DNA of 64,000 bases, taken from assembly GCA_031216915.1 (NCBI GenBank), contig CM062289.1, forward strand, positions 26,493,533 through 26,557,532, given 5' to 3'. Of this stretch, positions 10,639 through 22,340 are shown piece after piece. The notes beneath the pieces are model-generated. The model did no database searches, was not told the DNA's origin, and was given only the letters and a program-made list of their open reading frames with translations. The position numbers were made by a program, and so were the translations under genes. The stretch comes from Pictodentalium vernedei (lineage: Eukaryota > Mollusca > Scaphopoda > Dentaliida > Dentaliidae). Each line of letters starts with the position of its first letter. The first letter of the stretch is position 1.

Positions 10639-11198
10639 TAGAGCTGTAGGTTTTTAAATTTCTTGTTCGGTTTTGGTTTTGGTTTTTCAGGTGGAATAAA
10701 ACCTCGGTTCAGTTCGGTTTTCGGTTTGTTCATGAGGCCAAATAAAATTCAATAAAACTCATTCTTATGTCCGGAGTCATAACTGGATGGCAGTGAAATT
10801 GAGTGAAACTCAATGAATGCCCGAAATAAGCTATAATACATGAAGAATCAGGAAGGCCAATATAATAATTACCTAAAAATACAGAACTTTTATTGTGCTT
10901 GGCCATTTTTCAAGGTCTGACACCTACACGCAACTTGAGGAAAGCTACAAACACAACTAAACTGAAATGTCGGAAATTCACAGAATGTAGCCTTCCCAGA
11001 GTAGTAAGAGCACCCAGACACTGCCATTGGCAGTGTCTGGGTACTCTCACTACTCTGGGATGGCTACATTCTGTGAATTTCTGCAGCAAGAGAGTATTTA
11101 ATAAAAAACAAAAAACCTTAGATTACGGGATGTCAACGGTTTCGGTTTTTAAAAAAAACTAAAAACCTTGGTTCGGTTCCGGTTAACCTACAGCTCTA
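10639..11198. mobile_element. hAT-like foldback MITE D, copy 2
   Basis: 560 bp, TAGAGCTGTAGG to CCTACAGCTCTA. It is flanked by GTAAATAA (10631-10638) and GCAAATAA (11199-11206), 7 of 8 matching. It is nearly identical to copy 1 through both arms and core, so the two are young relative to most repeats here. Confidence 0.87.
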
Positions 11199-11206
11199 GC
11201 AAATAA

Positions 11207-12680
11207 ATGCTCAAATACCACCTAATGGGTCCATTTGAAATCTAAAAAAAATAATTCCAGGCAGTATGCCACCACCAGCCATCCCCCACCTCCAACGTTC
11301 AAGTGTCTTTGACACTTGCTGAAGATGACATCTGCAGAGCCCCACCCTTCCAGCTTCAAATGTGCCAACATTACAGTCTGAAGAATATTCTGGATCCGAC
11401 TATGACAAACTGCCACACGTACTGTACAAAAAGCATTCACTGTGATTAGTGTGAAACTGTGAATGCGATGGGCAGTGTTTCAGTTATAAACCTACATCGA
11501 AATTAGGAAATTTTCAGAGAAATAATTAAATTTCTTCCTGTTAACCTTGCATAAAAGAAAATTCTCTATGTCGTATGGAATCAATATCGTTGTTATACGC
11601 TTTTTCGAAATCCATAATAAGAATTTATGATCGGTCTGTATTGTGAAACATGAGGCCTATTGGTGAACGAGAAACTGCAGTTTCACTTTTGTTGACATTC
11701 TCTTTAACGACCTTTGAACTCGCACCTTGCAGGTGAAGTTGGAGTTGCAATAACTCACCTCCACATTTACAAGGATAATTTTGACATAAATCAATAACCA
11801 TAAATTCATTCGCGTGTAATCATCTCTTTGTTATCGTGTTTTTATTTTTAATAAAACGTGCACGAGTAGGTGATTTCATCATTTCAAAATACGAGTGTTA
11901 TTTTTCCATAAAGAGAATAAAATAAATCATCCCATTCGTGGACCTATTTCTCAACAAGTATTCATTGACTGAGTGCTTCGTCTCAGTTTTCTTGGCTATA
12001 ACTAACCCTACACTTTGCACGTCTGCTTATATCTGTTCCTCGTTAGTTGAGCTGTCTTATTTTCCTTAGGTAAACCACCCATTGTTATTTGTGCTGTACC
12101 CTTGCTAGATACCCAGGTATGTTTTCTTCACTTTTTTTCCATTTCTTTCCTGTTTGCACTACCATCTAACCAGCTTTTAATTTCACAGCTGTTGATTTTT
12201 TTTCCGAGTAATATTGCTTTCTTAATCTAATATAAGTTGAGTGATTGAACACACGCGTGTTCCATATGTGTATAGAAGTAGATAACCAGTTGTTTACAAA
12301 CCGCCCACCTAACCATACCGACGCATCCATATTATTGTAATATAGATATATATATATATATTATATTTTTGCCAGATTTTTTTTTTCCAAAATTTTTTTT
12401 TTTTTAAATTTTTTTTTTTTTTATCTTCCTGCCAGAAATTTGTAATTAAATGTCTATGTTCCCCCACCTCCTGTAATACCTGATTGATACAGTATAGGTC
12501 AACTCTAAAATTTATTTTTAATTCAACAATATTCTTTCCTAGAAAATGAATTCGAACTGATATAATTTCCTTTCATATGGGAAAAACAAAAGAAAAGAAA
12601 AATCAGATTGACAACTTTATTTAACTTGAATTTTTAGATTTGCGCACCTCGTAAAAAAGTAGCGGTCCTATCCATAATTT
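11207..12680. other. Unassigned non-coding stretch
   Basis: No repeat family or convincing ORF was recognised. It contains a (TA)n and T-rich low-complexity patch at about 12335-12425. The rest is varied sequence that could be intron or intergenic DNA. Confidence 0.5.
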
Positions 12681-12682
12681 TG

Positions 12683-12900
12683 TTAACCCTTCATGTAACG
12701 AATTGCCCACATCTGACAGCATAATATGCAAACCGAGCAGTTGAAAAAAATACATTTTTTTTTCAAAAACATGCCACAAAACCGTATCACGTGCCTCCTC
12801 ATTGGAACGAGCTCGACGAGGTCGTTCCAATGAGGGATCACGGGATATGGTTTTGTTGAATTTTTCTGAAAATTTCGTCTGCGTTAGCTAAAAGGGTTAA
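12683..12900. mobile_element. Family B' foldback element
   Basis: Termini GTTAACCCTTCATGTAACGA and AGCTAAAAGGGTTAA. The core pairs CCTCATTGGAACGAGCTCG with GGTCGTTCCAATGAGG. It shares ACAAAACCGTATCACGTG and ATATGGTTTTGTTGAA with the copy at 37512. Confidence 0.83.
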
Positions 12901-13880
12901 CAGGATTTGGATAAAATTAAATTACGTTTATCTCGAGAAGAAACACTAGTGCACTAGTTTAACCATTGTGGTGCCCACATGTGTAGGGGGTGGTCGTGTG
13001 GAAGTCAAGGAGACGCTTTCCCCTCCGCAAAAATAAATAAAATAATATTAATAAAAAAGAATGAAAAAAAAAAACATTTGGGCGATCAAATATTTCGGAT
13101 GACTATGTCTACATTTCGGGCAGAAATCGGTGGTGAAATCGGACAACACGTGACTTTTCCAGGCGATTGTAAGTGAGAAGGTATTCGTTGACAATATCGC
13201 CAACAGACCTTTTCGGGACACAGCATGAGAGAGCATGGAAAATTCAAAATTTTATGGTGACAGACCTACGTTTATGTTGTTGGTATAGGCTAATGGAGCC
13301 CTTCATTGTACAGACTGTCGCACGTAGGAATGGGAGTGTTTCAAAGACTCTGCGGTCAATTGTGTGTCGCGGGGGGGGGGGGGGATAGCCCCACCCGACA
13401 TATCAAGTCTTGATGGCGGTCAAATATTTTACAATATGTCAGTGAAGCCATGGAATCCGACTGTATTTTTGAAACCAGCCACCGAAAAATACTTAGCGAT
13501 GCATGCTGATAGGACGGGACCTCACATTTGCACCGGGTTACTCTGGTTAATACACTCTCTCCGGGGCAGCATTGATACAAGAAAAGCTTATTGGCACCCG
13601 ATTGGGAAGATCCCTGGCAAGTTGGCAACTTTTTCCCCGTGACTTTACCCTATGTACAACCAGCTGTTTCCGATTGTGTATTACCCTTTCTGTTATTTCC
13701 CATGTTACAGCGCTGAGATCCCCTAACCCACGCTCCTCTGAAAAGCATGGATAAATATGCTCCAAGGTTTGTTTGGCTTCTTACAGAAAGTAATAGAAAT
13801 GAAAGGGTACCAGTATTTTCTTTATAAACTTGCGGCACCAGTAGGAATGAGCTGAACGAAAACCACAATTGCTTTCCTAT
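12901..13880. other. Unassigned stretch
   Basis: No clear repeat. A G run lies at 13371-13383. Overlapping short ORFs on both strands show no recognisable domain. Confidence 0.45.
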
Positions 13881-13883
13881 CTA

Positions 13884-14124
13884 CAGTACGATTTCCGTGA
13901 ACTGGTCACTTTCCACGGGTGGGTAATATTTCCACGGGCGCAATAATATTAGACTCTGAACACTAATTATAGGAATAATCATCAAAAAAATAATTAATGA
14001 AGCACCGGGTACAACCCGGTGCTTCATTAATTAAATTTTTGCTGTTAATAATTTTTATTACCTGGCAAACGCATGCGTGGACATCACTGCCCACGCGTGG
14101 ATTATGACCAGTCCATGGCGACTG
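13884..14124. mobile_element. Foldback MITE G, copy 1
   Basis: TA-flanked, ending CAGTCCATGGCGACTG. The core TTAATGAAGCACCGGGT and its complement forms a hairpin at about 13995-14033. Arms contain GGAATAATCATCAAAAA and TGGACATCACTGCCCACGCG. Matches copies at 45772 and 63700. Confidence 0.87.
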
Positions 14125-14129
14125 TAGGC

Positions 14130-15010
14130 CTACTGTACATGTTTTTCGTATCTGTCTTTCCAACCTGTTTTCATTTTTTTTAACTAAGGGCTAACCGACA
14201 GTACACACGCACATCACAGCATTATTACTAAGAGCACATAACTAAATGGAGGATATACATGTACGTGACTCCATGCAGTATAGCCGACAAACCAGGATCT
14301 CTCGAAAAAATGTTAAAATTTAAAAGAAAGAAGGTAAAAATCTCAGCGTCTGTTGTTCAGCTTTTAAAGACTTTGACGATTGTATCGATTTATCTGGAGA
14401 CACGCGTAGATTTTATTCTTCAAAAATATTATTAGGTTAATTCGCAGTGAGAAAAAATGATACACATTGAAAATAAATGAAAAAGTTGTTCAGAAACTGC
14501 AAAATAAAGTCGAGTTTCTTCATCGTCAGACGACAATGATAATGTCATGCTGAGGCTAGCTGCAAAAATAGAGAAAAGTGGAATTTCTTTCATGTGGAGA
14601 TATACATGTATATAAAATCGGTTTCGTAAGTCCATGAAGTAGTAGACATAACCCTATTTAAAAAAAATGTTGAAAGAGTGAATAAAAAAAACACGTTATA
14701 ACAAGAGCCACAGGTTTCTCCACCGTCTACCTACATGTATTATTGTATTGAAAACTTGAGTGTCGTATCTGCTTTCTAACGCCCAAAAAGACACTCCAAT
14801 CGCAAAGACTTTTCAAAGTGCTGCCTGTAAAACAGAAACATGAGTCTTTTCTGACTTCAATCTGGAAAGTCTGTCGAAATCCGTAAGCTCGTCTTCACTT
14901 GCACTCTGTCGGGCTTAACAGATTTGTTCAGTTATATCACGAAAGGGGACTGTGTTGAGAGGGCTTTTTATCTTTCACAGGTTAAGCATTCCAAGTGCAT
15001 TCAATCAGAT
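14130..15010. other. Unassigned stretch
   Basis: No repeat family, RNA gene or convincing coding region seen. Confidence 0.45.
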
Positions 15011-15025
15011 AACTAACTTTCTGAG

Positions 15026-15191
15026 TGCCCGTGGGGCCCGTGGAAGTGAAGGAGTGCTTGTTTATTGTGGTAAAGTCCTCTAAAATGGGCAACATGGGTA
15101 TAAACGATTGGCTTGATTTTATACCCAGGTTGTGGTCATGATTAGTGCAGAAATATGTGACCTTAAACACCAATAAATAATAAATAAATAC
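15026..15191 (+). mobile_element. Short retroelement R, copy 1 (5'-truncated)
   Basis: Contains the family blocks GTCCTCTAAAATGGGCAACA, GGTATAAACGATTGGCTTGA and TGACCTTAAACACCAATAAA with a TAAA-type tail. It is flanked by the 9-bp repeat CTTTCTGAG (15017-15025 and 15192-15200), which supports target-primed reverse transcription. Confidence 0.82.
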
Positions 15192-15200
15192 CTTTCTGAG

Positions 15201-16170
15201 ATCGACAGGTTTGCCCGAAACACCAACAGTGCGGACTTTGTTGAAACAGGAAACGGATGATAAGACAAAGGCTCCTTGGTGATACTGCAATCACACATCA
15301 TGAATTAAAAATCAAAGTTAAACATTTAAAATATAGGCAATATATATAATTATACTACCAAATTTTCATTTTAAGAACGAAGTTCAGTATTCAACACCGC
15401 ATTAAACCGATAAATTACTAATTTGTTTATTTTGATCTCACGAGTTTCTGGCTTCGCCAATCACCATGGTGCCATCATGTCCTGACTGAGTAGACAGCAG
15501 ACATTCCGCTTCAGCATTCTCAGTAGCGCACTGACGCAGTAACAGTTGCAAGCCATCCATGTCGATGTGTACATGTTCATTTAGCTTAAGTTTTAAACGA
15601 ACGTCATTTCATTCATCTGCGTGATAGATAACCTACATGCACGTACTTTTAAATAATAATCAAAGAAACATCGTAAAACGTGATGGTGGTCTTTCTCAGC
15701 GATATTACGCACTTCAAGATCCAAGACAACCCGCCCCAGAGAAGCGAAATTGGGTGGGTGGGTTATATGGTTACCTCTTGAACTAAAACTTGAAATATCC
15801 GTCAGAAACAACAACGCAAGGCATCTTTGCTTGCCATAAGGAGGGGTGATTTGGAAATAGTGATTAGGTAGGGGGAGTTTGTAAATGGAGGAGTTCAGGC
15901 CGCTAATTAATGTTTCAGGAAGCTATAGGGCCATCCATGCGTGTCCCTTATTGAAATAGGTTTATAGCAGACTACAGCATAAAATTGTCCCAATATAAAA
16001 CCCACGCGAAAATCAGAATCGGTTCTCGGAAACGATGCTCGCAAGGAAAGCAACGAGAATCATAGATTCTCACAAAAAAGTTCGTTTGATTCTTGTCATA
16101 AATTCTAAAAGTGTCCTTAAAGTTAAAGGTCTGTTTTAGTCTACGTATGTTTTATCCATCAAACGACTTA
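15201..16170. other. Unassigned stretch
   Basis: No family, RNA gene or convincing ORF recognised. Confidence 0.45.
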
Positions 16171-16185
16171 GCAGTGGTATCTGGT

Positions 16186-16221
16186 GAAGTCTTGGCTGCC
16201 AATGCAGGCAGCCAAGACTTC
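16186..16221. repeat. Palindrome E, copy 2
   Basis: GAAGTCTTGGCTGCC pairs exactly with GGCAGCCAAGACTTC across AATGCA. The flanks TCTGGT and CAATAGAAACAACTATCAAG resemble those at 6676-6735. Confidence 0.75.
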
Positions 16222-16454
16222 AATAGAAACAACTATCAAGGTCATGTACATGTACCTTCCATCAGCAAGACTAACAAAAAGGCCTGTATGCAGGCCTTTA
16301 GATTACCCCAATTTCACACCGTTTACAAGTGTCCCCAAATTAGAGACAGTGTAAAGGCATAAAGAAAAATATATATATTAACTGTGCCAACTCTGCATTT
16401 CAGAATAACTTCCACCATAATATGACCAAAGAAATACAAAGAAGGGCAGGACAA

Positions 16455-16830
16455 TTATTTATTTATTAAAGTTTAACGACACTTGAACAGCCAAGGTCAT
16501 ATCGTGTCGGTGACAGTTTTACGAGTGTAGGAAGCCGGAGTATCCGAGGGAACCACCGAGCAACGACGAGCAGCTCCCCAACATCGTAACTCCACACTGC
16601 AGCACAGGCAGGGTTAGATTGGTTGAAGACATGCGCACCATCGACGTGCAGTACGCCTTAGTACACGGCGTCATCGTGCCCCCATGTGGTCAATCGGGAT
16701 TAAGTGCCTTGCCCAGGGACACAACGCGGGAGTCCGAAACGATCGCTCAGACGGCCACCCATTCAAGGGCCTTGCTTAACTTCGGTGTTCTGACGAGAAC
16801 CGGTTACAACAACGCCGCCGCGCCCCCGGT
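16455..16830 (-). mobile_element. SINE copy 2, 5S-rRNA-derived head
   Basis: On the minus strand the head reads TCTCGTCAGAACACCGAAG, then TTAAGCA and GAATGGGTGGCCGTC, matching the internal promoter region of 5S rRNA. The common body (GCACTTAATCCCGATTG, GTACTGCACGTCGATGGTG) follows, with a tail TCGTTAAAC-TTTAATAAATAAA type. CAGGACAA occurs at 16447-16454 and again at 16844, a possible target duplication with some extra 5' bases. Confidence 0.83.
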
Positions 16831-17052
16831 CATGGCAATAAAACAGGACAAGATAAAACTGTTATTTCTGGTGTTAATGTCCCCAAATTTGTGCAAAAGG
16901 GTGTCCCCGAAATAAATGAATTTAAAGGCCTGCTGTATGTTTGAACCCATGTTCTGCTTGTTCATATCAGACAAGAATTTCACCAAAATTGGGATGGACC
17001 TTTGAGGGTTAAACTGTAGTAAATATGAGATTTATTTTTACTGTGGCATATG

Positions 17053-17780
17053 TGCTCTTGTGTTCCAAATTAAAGTACAGGTGGGAATAAACGTACGGGG
17101 TGGAACATTTATCAAAATTAAATAAAAGTACAGACCCAAATAATAGTGCAGGGGGGATATCCATTTCAGGAATGGGTGAGAAATGCTAGTTAATTTTTAT
17201 CTAAAAGCCAACTTATTTTCCAGTATTGCAGTTAGTTTTATCAAAGAAAACTAATTGGTGTTTAGGCATCATGATTACAATAATGAATGCACTGCATGTG
17301 CTAAACAAAAGACCACATGTATCACACACGCTATCTACAGTTAAAGCTAGAAGTCCTGTCATGACATGCGCACAAATAGCACGTCGATCTGCGCGTTAAT
17401 CTACTCGTTATGGCCATAGTAAGGATAGCACATTCTGTACATATGGCCTGTGCACAAGCAATGTTTCAGCCAATGGACCTCCGGGTAACCCGGAGGTCCA
17501 TTGGCAGAAACATTTCCTGTGTTTGCTATGAGTAACCAGGAGAACCTGCCGTGCTTTGGATGCCATTCGATATTGCAATTGCGCGCAATTCCTACGTGCA
17601 ATTAAGCCTAAATAAGCGCACAGTTCGTGACAAGACTTCTAGTTTTAACTGTAGTGAAGATTTACTAATCTCCTCCCTGTTGGAAGGGCAATTTTAATAA
17701 ACAAATAAGGTGTATACAGGGTGGAAACGTTCCGCAAAATTAATAAAGATACATGTAAGTTTATTAGAAACACAAAAGTA
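17053..17780. mobile_element. Foldback element J, copy 3, with nested A
   Basis: Ends CTCTTGTGTTCC and the inverse GAAACACAAAAG. Subterminal blocks GTACAGGTGGGAATAAACGT and GGTGGAACATTTATCAAAAT recur at 29230-29290 and 31330-31440. It lacks the H palindrome found in J copies 1 and 2, so it serves as an empty site. Family A copy 10 sits inside. Confidence 0.8.
17338..17651. mobile_element. Family A MITE, copy 10
   Basis: 314 bp with TA at 17336-17337 and 17652-17653, core perfect apart from the loop. Nested in J copy 3. Confidence 0.92.
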
Positions 17781-17870
17781 CTGATTGCACTCACAAGAGA
17801 ATATCAGAACTTTCCAATTCTAAAATTATTTAAGAACTGAGAATTGATTCTCTCAAAAGGAGCTCGCGAG

Positions 17871-18414
17871 TAGGGCTGTCACGATTTTTCAATTTAGGAA
17901 TCGATTAATCGTCGCAAATAATCAATAATAATCGATTAATCGTACCTAGATGACACCCATCCCCCTCCCTCTCTTTGAAGTCGATAAAAATGAAGTTCAA
18001 GGCAGCTGACCTACCTCAAGTAAACAACGAAGACGATCAACTTTTAGGTACATTCAAAGCTTTGATGTTCTGAACTTTTGAACCGTCAGTGTAATAATCA
18101 AGACCGGTCGGCAGTTGCGATCTTCGCAACTGCCGACCGGTCTTGATTATTACACTGACGGTTCAACGATTCAGAACATCAAAGCTTTGATGAATGTACC
18201 TGGAAGACAAATGCTTCCAATGGCTTCTTGGGGTTTAACATCGATGTTCTTAACTCAATACCTTTAGAAACAATAGTTTTTTCATCAAATTTTCTTTAAT
18301 TATTAAACATCTAAAACGGGATACAATTTACCGATTATTCGACAACGAAAAATACTAATTGATTTCGCCGTGACTGATCAACAATCGATTAATCGATTGA
18401 TCGTGACAGCCCTA
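17871..18414. mobile_element. hAT-like foldback MITE P with long perfect core
   Basis: 544 bp, TAGGGCTGTCACGAT to ATCGTGACAGCCCTA, flanked by CTCGCGAG (17863-17870) and TTCGCGAG (18415-18422). Subterminal DNA is rich in ATCGATTAATCG. The centre near 18122 is an almost uninterrupted inverted repeat of about 44 bp per arm (left half begins TTGAACCGTCAGTG, right half ends CACTGACGGTTCAA). Outer pairing continues through AACATCAAAGCTTTGATG. Confidence 0.88.
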
Positions 18415-18740
18415 TTCGCGAGAATCAAAACAGATTTTCGCCAATCGGAAAAAATTAAAGGCCTGCTCGGATGAATTCACGGTCATTTCTTACAGATGCG
18501 GTTTAATTCTGGCATTGGCTTGTATAGTCAGGTATTAGGACAAAAAATCTGTTAGTAAAAGTATGTGTCAAGATTATATATCACGAGAAGGTAAATTATT
18601 TGAAGAAAACAAAGCAAAAGACTTGATTATGTGCCGACACTTCTGCACATATTATAAGATAACTCCAAAACTGCGTTTTTAGAGGTGGGGTGCGGAGGGG
18701 CGATGTTTTTTTTTTCTCTTGTTGGTTTTCCTTGTTCTAT
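18415..18740. other. Unassigned stretch
   Basis: Nothing recognised apart from a T run near 18710. Confidence 0.4.
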
Positions 18741-19090
18741 AGTTCATAGCATCTACTCCAATATTAAATGGAAGTAGCCCTACATGTATATTCATGGCCT
18801 CGACTCCAATCCTAAATGGAAGTGTCCCCTATGGTCATGGCCTCGACTGCAATATTAAATGGGCCTGCCCCTATGTTCATGGTCTCCACTGCAATATTAA
18901 TTAGGAGTGCCCCCTATCTTCATGGTCTCGACTCCAATATTAAATGGTTGTGCCCCCTATGTTCATGGCTTCGACTCCAATATTAAATGGGAATGCCCCC
19001 TATAGTCATGGTCTTGACACTAATATTAAATGGGAGCGCCCCCTAAGTTCATGACCTCGACACCAATATTAAATGGGAGCGCCCCTATGA
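18741..19090. repeat. Minisatellite, 43-bp unit, about 8 copies
   Basis: The unit is approximately TCATGGTCTCGACTCCAATA followed by TTAAATGGGAGTGCCCCCTA and TGT. Units differ at several positions, so the array is not freshly expanded. Confidence 0.9.
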
Positions 19091-19428
19091 GCTTAAAAAG
19101 AGATATCCTAAAGTCACGATCTTATTGAATGTTTTTAATAAGTGAAGTTTTCTTCGGTGGTAAAAGACAGACGATCGTGTCAGTAAAAAAAGGCCAACAT
19201 ATCTCCAATAAATTTCTGACTAAATCCTCAATGGGGGAACGGCCGTAGGCCCGAAGTTAGTAGGTGTATCGGGGGTCGCCCCCATGACATTGTCTGTTGG
19301 AAATCTTAGTTCGTTGGAAAAAGTGTTCGAATGCCAACATTTTTTTGAAAGTCGCAATTTAAAAAAAAATGACCATTTGGCTAAACCCCATTTTTCATTT
19401 TGGATAAATACCCTTGTTGCATGCAGTA

Positions 19429-19599
19429 CAGCCGCCGTAGACTGGTCGTAATCCACGCGTTGGCAGTGATGTACCCGGTGCTTCATAAATTAAATTTTTG
19501 ATGATTATTCCTATAATTAGTGTTTGGAGTCTAATATTATTGCGTCCATGGAAATATTACCCACTCGTGGAAAGTTACCAGTCCACGGCGGCCGAACTG
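19429..19599. mobile_element. Foldback MITE G, copy 2, core half deleted
   Basis: Starts CAGCCGCCGTAGACTGGTCG and ends ACCAGTCCACGGCGGCCGAACTG. The right arm is complete (ATTATTCCTATAATTAGTG), but the left arm runs straight from GGCAGTGATG into ACCCGGTGCTTCAT, so one half of the hairpin is gone. Confidence 0.82.
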
Positions 19600-19717
19600 T
19601 ATTCAAATATCTTTTGTATGGAAGTGCTCGTTATTAGTATATGACAATCGAGTAACTATACACACGACAAAAATCGCGTATTATTTTAAAGATATACTTT
19701 CGTCTATAATAGGCCTA

Positions 19718-20107
19718 TAGGGGGTGCGGTGGCGTTGCGGTAACCGGGTCTCGTCAGATCGCCGAAGTTGAGCAACGTCGAGCCCGGTTAATCCTTGGAT
19801 GGGTGACCGTCGGACTCCCTCGTTGTGTCCTTGGGCAAGGCACTTAACCCCGATTGTCCACATGGGGGCACGATGACGCTGTGTTCTAAGGCGTACTGCA
19901 CGTCAATGGTGTGCATGTCTTCAACCAGTCTAACCCTGTCTGTGCTGCAGTGTGGAGTTACGATGTTGGGGAGCTGATAGTTGCTCGTCGTTGCTCGGTG
20001 GTTATCTCCGGGTACTCTGGCCTCCTTCACCCGTAAAACTATCACCGACAAGATGTGACCTTGGCTGTTAAAGTGTCGTTAAACATTAGTAAATAAATAA
20101 ATGAATA
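19718..20107 (+). mobile_element. SINE copy 3, 5S-rRNA-derived head, with target duplication
   Basis: The head contains TCTCGTCAGATCGCCGAAGT, TGAGCAACG and CCTTGGATGGGTGACCGTC, which align to the 5S internal control region. The common body and tail follow (TTGGCTGTTAAAGTGTCGTT, then AAATAAATAAATG). AATAGGCCTA flanks both sides (19708-19717 and 20108-20117). This is the best complete copy in the window. Confidence 0.9.
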
Positions 20108-20171
20108 AATAGGCCTAATAATAAACAAGCGCAAACGAATAGCACTCTGGTAGTGCAACGGAATTTTCTCC

Positions 20172-20346
20172 ATTAACTCTGTTTTCCCCTTGTTTAACTA
20201 TGAATTTAGCCAACCATAATCTTGTTTGACAGAGCACAAAGAGCTCTGTCAAACAAGGTATATATGGTTAAATATCAAGCTGCATTATGGGAAATATTTG
20301 CTGCTGAAAATGTTGCCATTTTGACAACAGAGTGGATAGGGTTAAA
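20172..20346. mobile_element. Foldback element S, copy 1
   Basis: Core TGTTTGACAGAGC / GCTCTGTCAAACA around CACAAAGA. Termini ATTAACTCTG and GGATAGGGTTAAAG; the arm AGCTGCATTATGGGAAA recurs in copy 2. Confidence 0.75.
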
Positions 20347-20639
20347 GAGGTATATAGAGTGAGGTTTCAAATTCGGACCGACAATCAACTATTCGGGAAA
20401 ATTGTCACCATGTCGGAAAATTTTGAGATCCTTGTTTCAAGCCTGGGCGACCGGCTATCTGATATCCATGCCACTGATATTTTCGAGAAATATTACTCTA
20501 GTGTATTCTTCCAACGTTCAAGATTCTTTTGGAGAATGGCCAGACGCTCGTACATTTCTTTCAAAAAATACTCCGATCTTTGAATAGGGGCGTGCACCGG
20601 GGCGACCGAAATGACTTAGGCCACACAAAGTACATCTTT

Positions 20640-20990
20640 TGTTTCTCAGGCCACTTTTTGTAAAACTGTATGCAGGCGGGCGGTTTTTTAATTTATTTTT
20701 TATTTATGTAATTATTTCTTTGCCATCAAAAGTTCATGTTCTTGGTTTGTTTTATGTTTTAGGCCTCACAATCTACAGAATAGCATGGGTGGTGGTGTAT
20801 TTCGTCCCTTGTGTGCAAGAAGGCTTTGCAATGCTAAAGCATTGCAAAGCCTTCTTGCGCTCAAGGGACAAATTTATCAATTTTATTAACTTGGGTAAAA
20901 TATCAGACATAAAAAACAACATTTTATTTTTATTTTTTTAAGTTTACATTGGTTATAAAAAGATAGCATGCGGCAGCCAAAAGGACCATG
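20640..20990. mobile_element. Foldback element C, copy 1
   Basis: The core at 20804-20869 pairs GTCCCTTG and GAAGGCTTTGCAATGCT with AGCATTGCAAAGCCTTC and CAAGGGAC. Flanks include GCATGGGTGGTGGTGTAT and GGGTAAAATATCAGACAT. An inverted copy lies at 52505-52860. The outer limits are estimated from shared sequence. Confidence 0.8.
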
Positions 20991-22070
20991 CGGGAGGGCC
21001 TGAGAAACAGATTTTTAACTTTTTTAGGCCTTAACTATCCTCTTCAAAGAATCTGCCGCGATAAGGTGATTAGTGTCCAGTTTCTACCAGTAGGTAACCT
21101 GGAACACTAGTAGTTGGAAAGAAGAACTGTCCTTGTAAAAAAAAGTGTTGTGAACGTTTTGGCTCATGAGTGTGACTTTCCGGACCCATGATCCCATAAT
21201 TGTCTGTTGGATGTGGCGAAAGCGCGAAGTGAGGGTATTAATCACGTTCAGGTCCACACTAACCCTGTACCGTTTGTGATGCCAGCAAAATGAGGTCAAC
21301 AGCTATAAGGGGACTCTCAACTCCTTTCACATATTTATTGATATAAAATAATGAAAATCTCGTCTTAACTCAAGGTGGTTAGGTGTTATTACGAATCCTT
21401 TAGAGAGCTTGTTAACCTTTTGTCAAGTTAGTTTGGAATCTGAGAAATGTAATTGTGGTTAAAAACATGTAAAGTGTTCCCTTTTTTGGATACAAACGTG
21501 AGAATTTTTAAGCGGTTCGCAGGTCACTAAAAGTTTAAGGCATCAGTTAATTCGTCACTTCCAAATACGCAAATATTATATTATTGTATGTACACCGGCA
21601 TCAAAATATAAACAATACTTCCTTCAAAACCCGATCTGTGTTTTAATATTGCGTCCGCTGTTTAAAATAGATAATTCTGGCGATGAAATCTATCGGGTAT
21701 CAATTACCCTGCTTCTTTTATCATGAGACCACATCTTCGCTTATTCATTTGTTTCTTGCAACATTATTCACCGAAAGAAAATTCGGAGACATTTTTAAAC
21801 ACTTATGACACAAATAAATGTTTGTCCTTGCCCCTTAAACCGATGCTGGCCGTATCAGCAAAAACTATCTGTTGGTTGAAGCCAAGAATGGGGGTGTTCT
21901 CAAAACGTCGAAGAACTAAAATTCACACCTCTGTAAGTTTGTTTTGATAGTAATTATAGTTTACATCTAATTAGTGGTAACTCGTGAGATGTTTCTGCGT
22001 TCAGAGATCAGAGGTACAGACGGTGGGTTTTCTGTGTTCGATGAACAGAGTTTACTGAGTTGTGTAAGAT
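20991..22070. other. Unassigned stretch
   Basis: No known family or domain. Short ORFs only, the longest 70-75 codons on either strand. Confidence 0.45.
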
Positions 22071-22075
22071 ATATA

Positions 22076-22338
22076 CAGTACGTGGAGAGTGGATTGTAAC
22101 CAAATCACCCGGCGAGTAGAGTTATCACTCAATGTATCACTTTCAAATTTTGCACAGATTCTAGATAAAAAATACAAGCAATGATGTTTCATCCAGTGGA
22201 CCTCCGGGTATAACCCCGAGGTCCATTGGCTGGAACTTTGCTTGTGCTTGTTATGCTTTGCAACAAATTTGCAATTATTGCTTGGGTGGAGTCCCCACTC
22301 TGCAGATGATTTAGTGACAATACGCTTTCCACGTACTG
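22076..22338. mobile_element. Foldback MITE F, copy 2
   Basis: TA-flanked; CAGTACGTGGAGAGTGGATT to CACGTACTG. The core GGACCTCCGGGTATAACCCC... is the A/F hairpin with an extra loop base pair. Arms (TGCTTTGCAACAAATTTGC) match F copy 1 and not A. Confidence 0.88.
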
Positions 22339-22340
22339 TA

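Noticed and set aside
19740-19830. A 5S rRNA gene
   Set aside because: Only the internal promoter part matches, and it is joined to a SINE body with target duplications.
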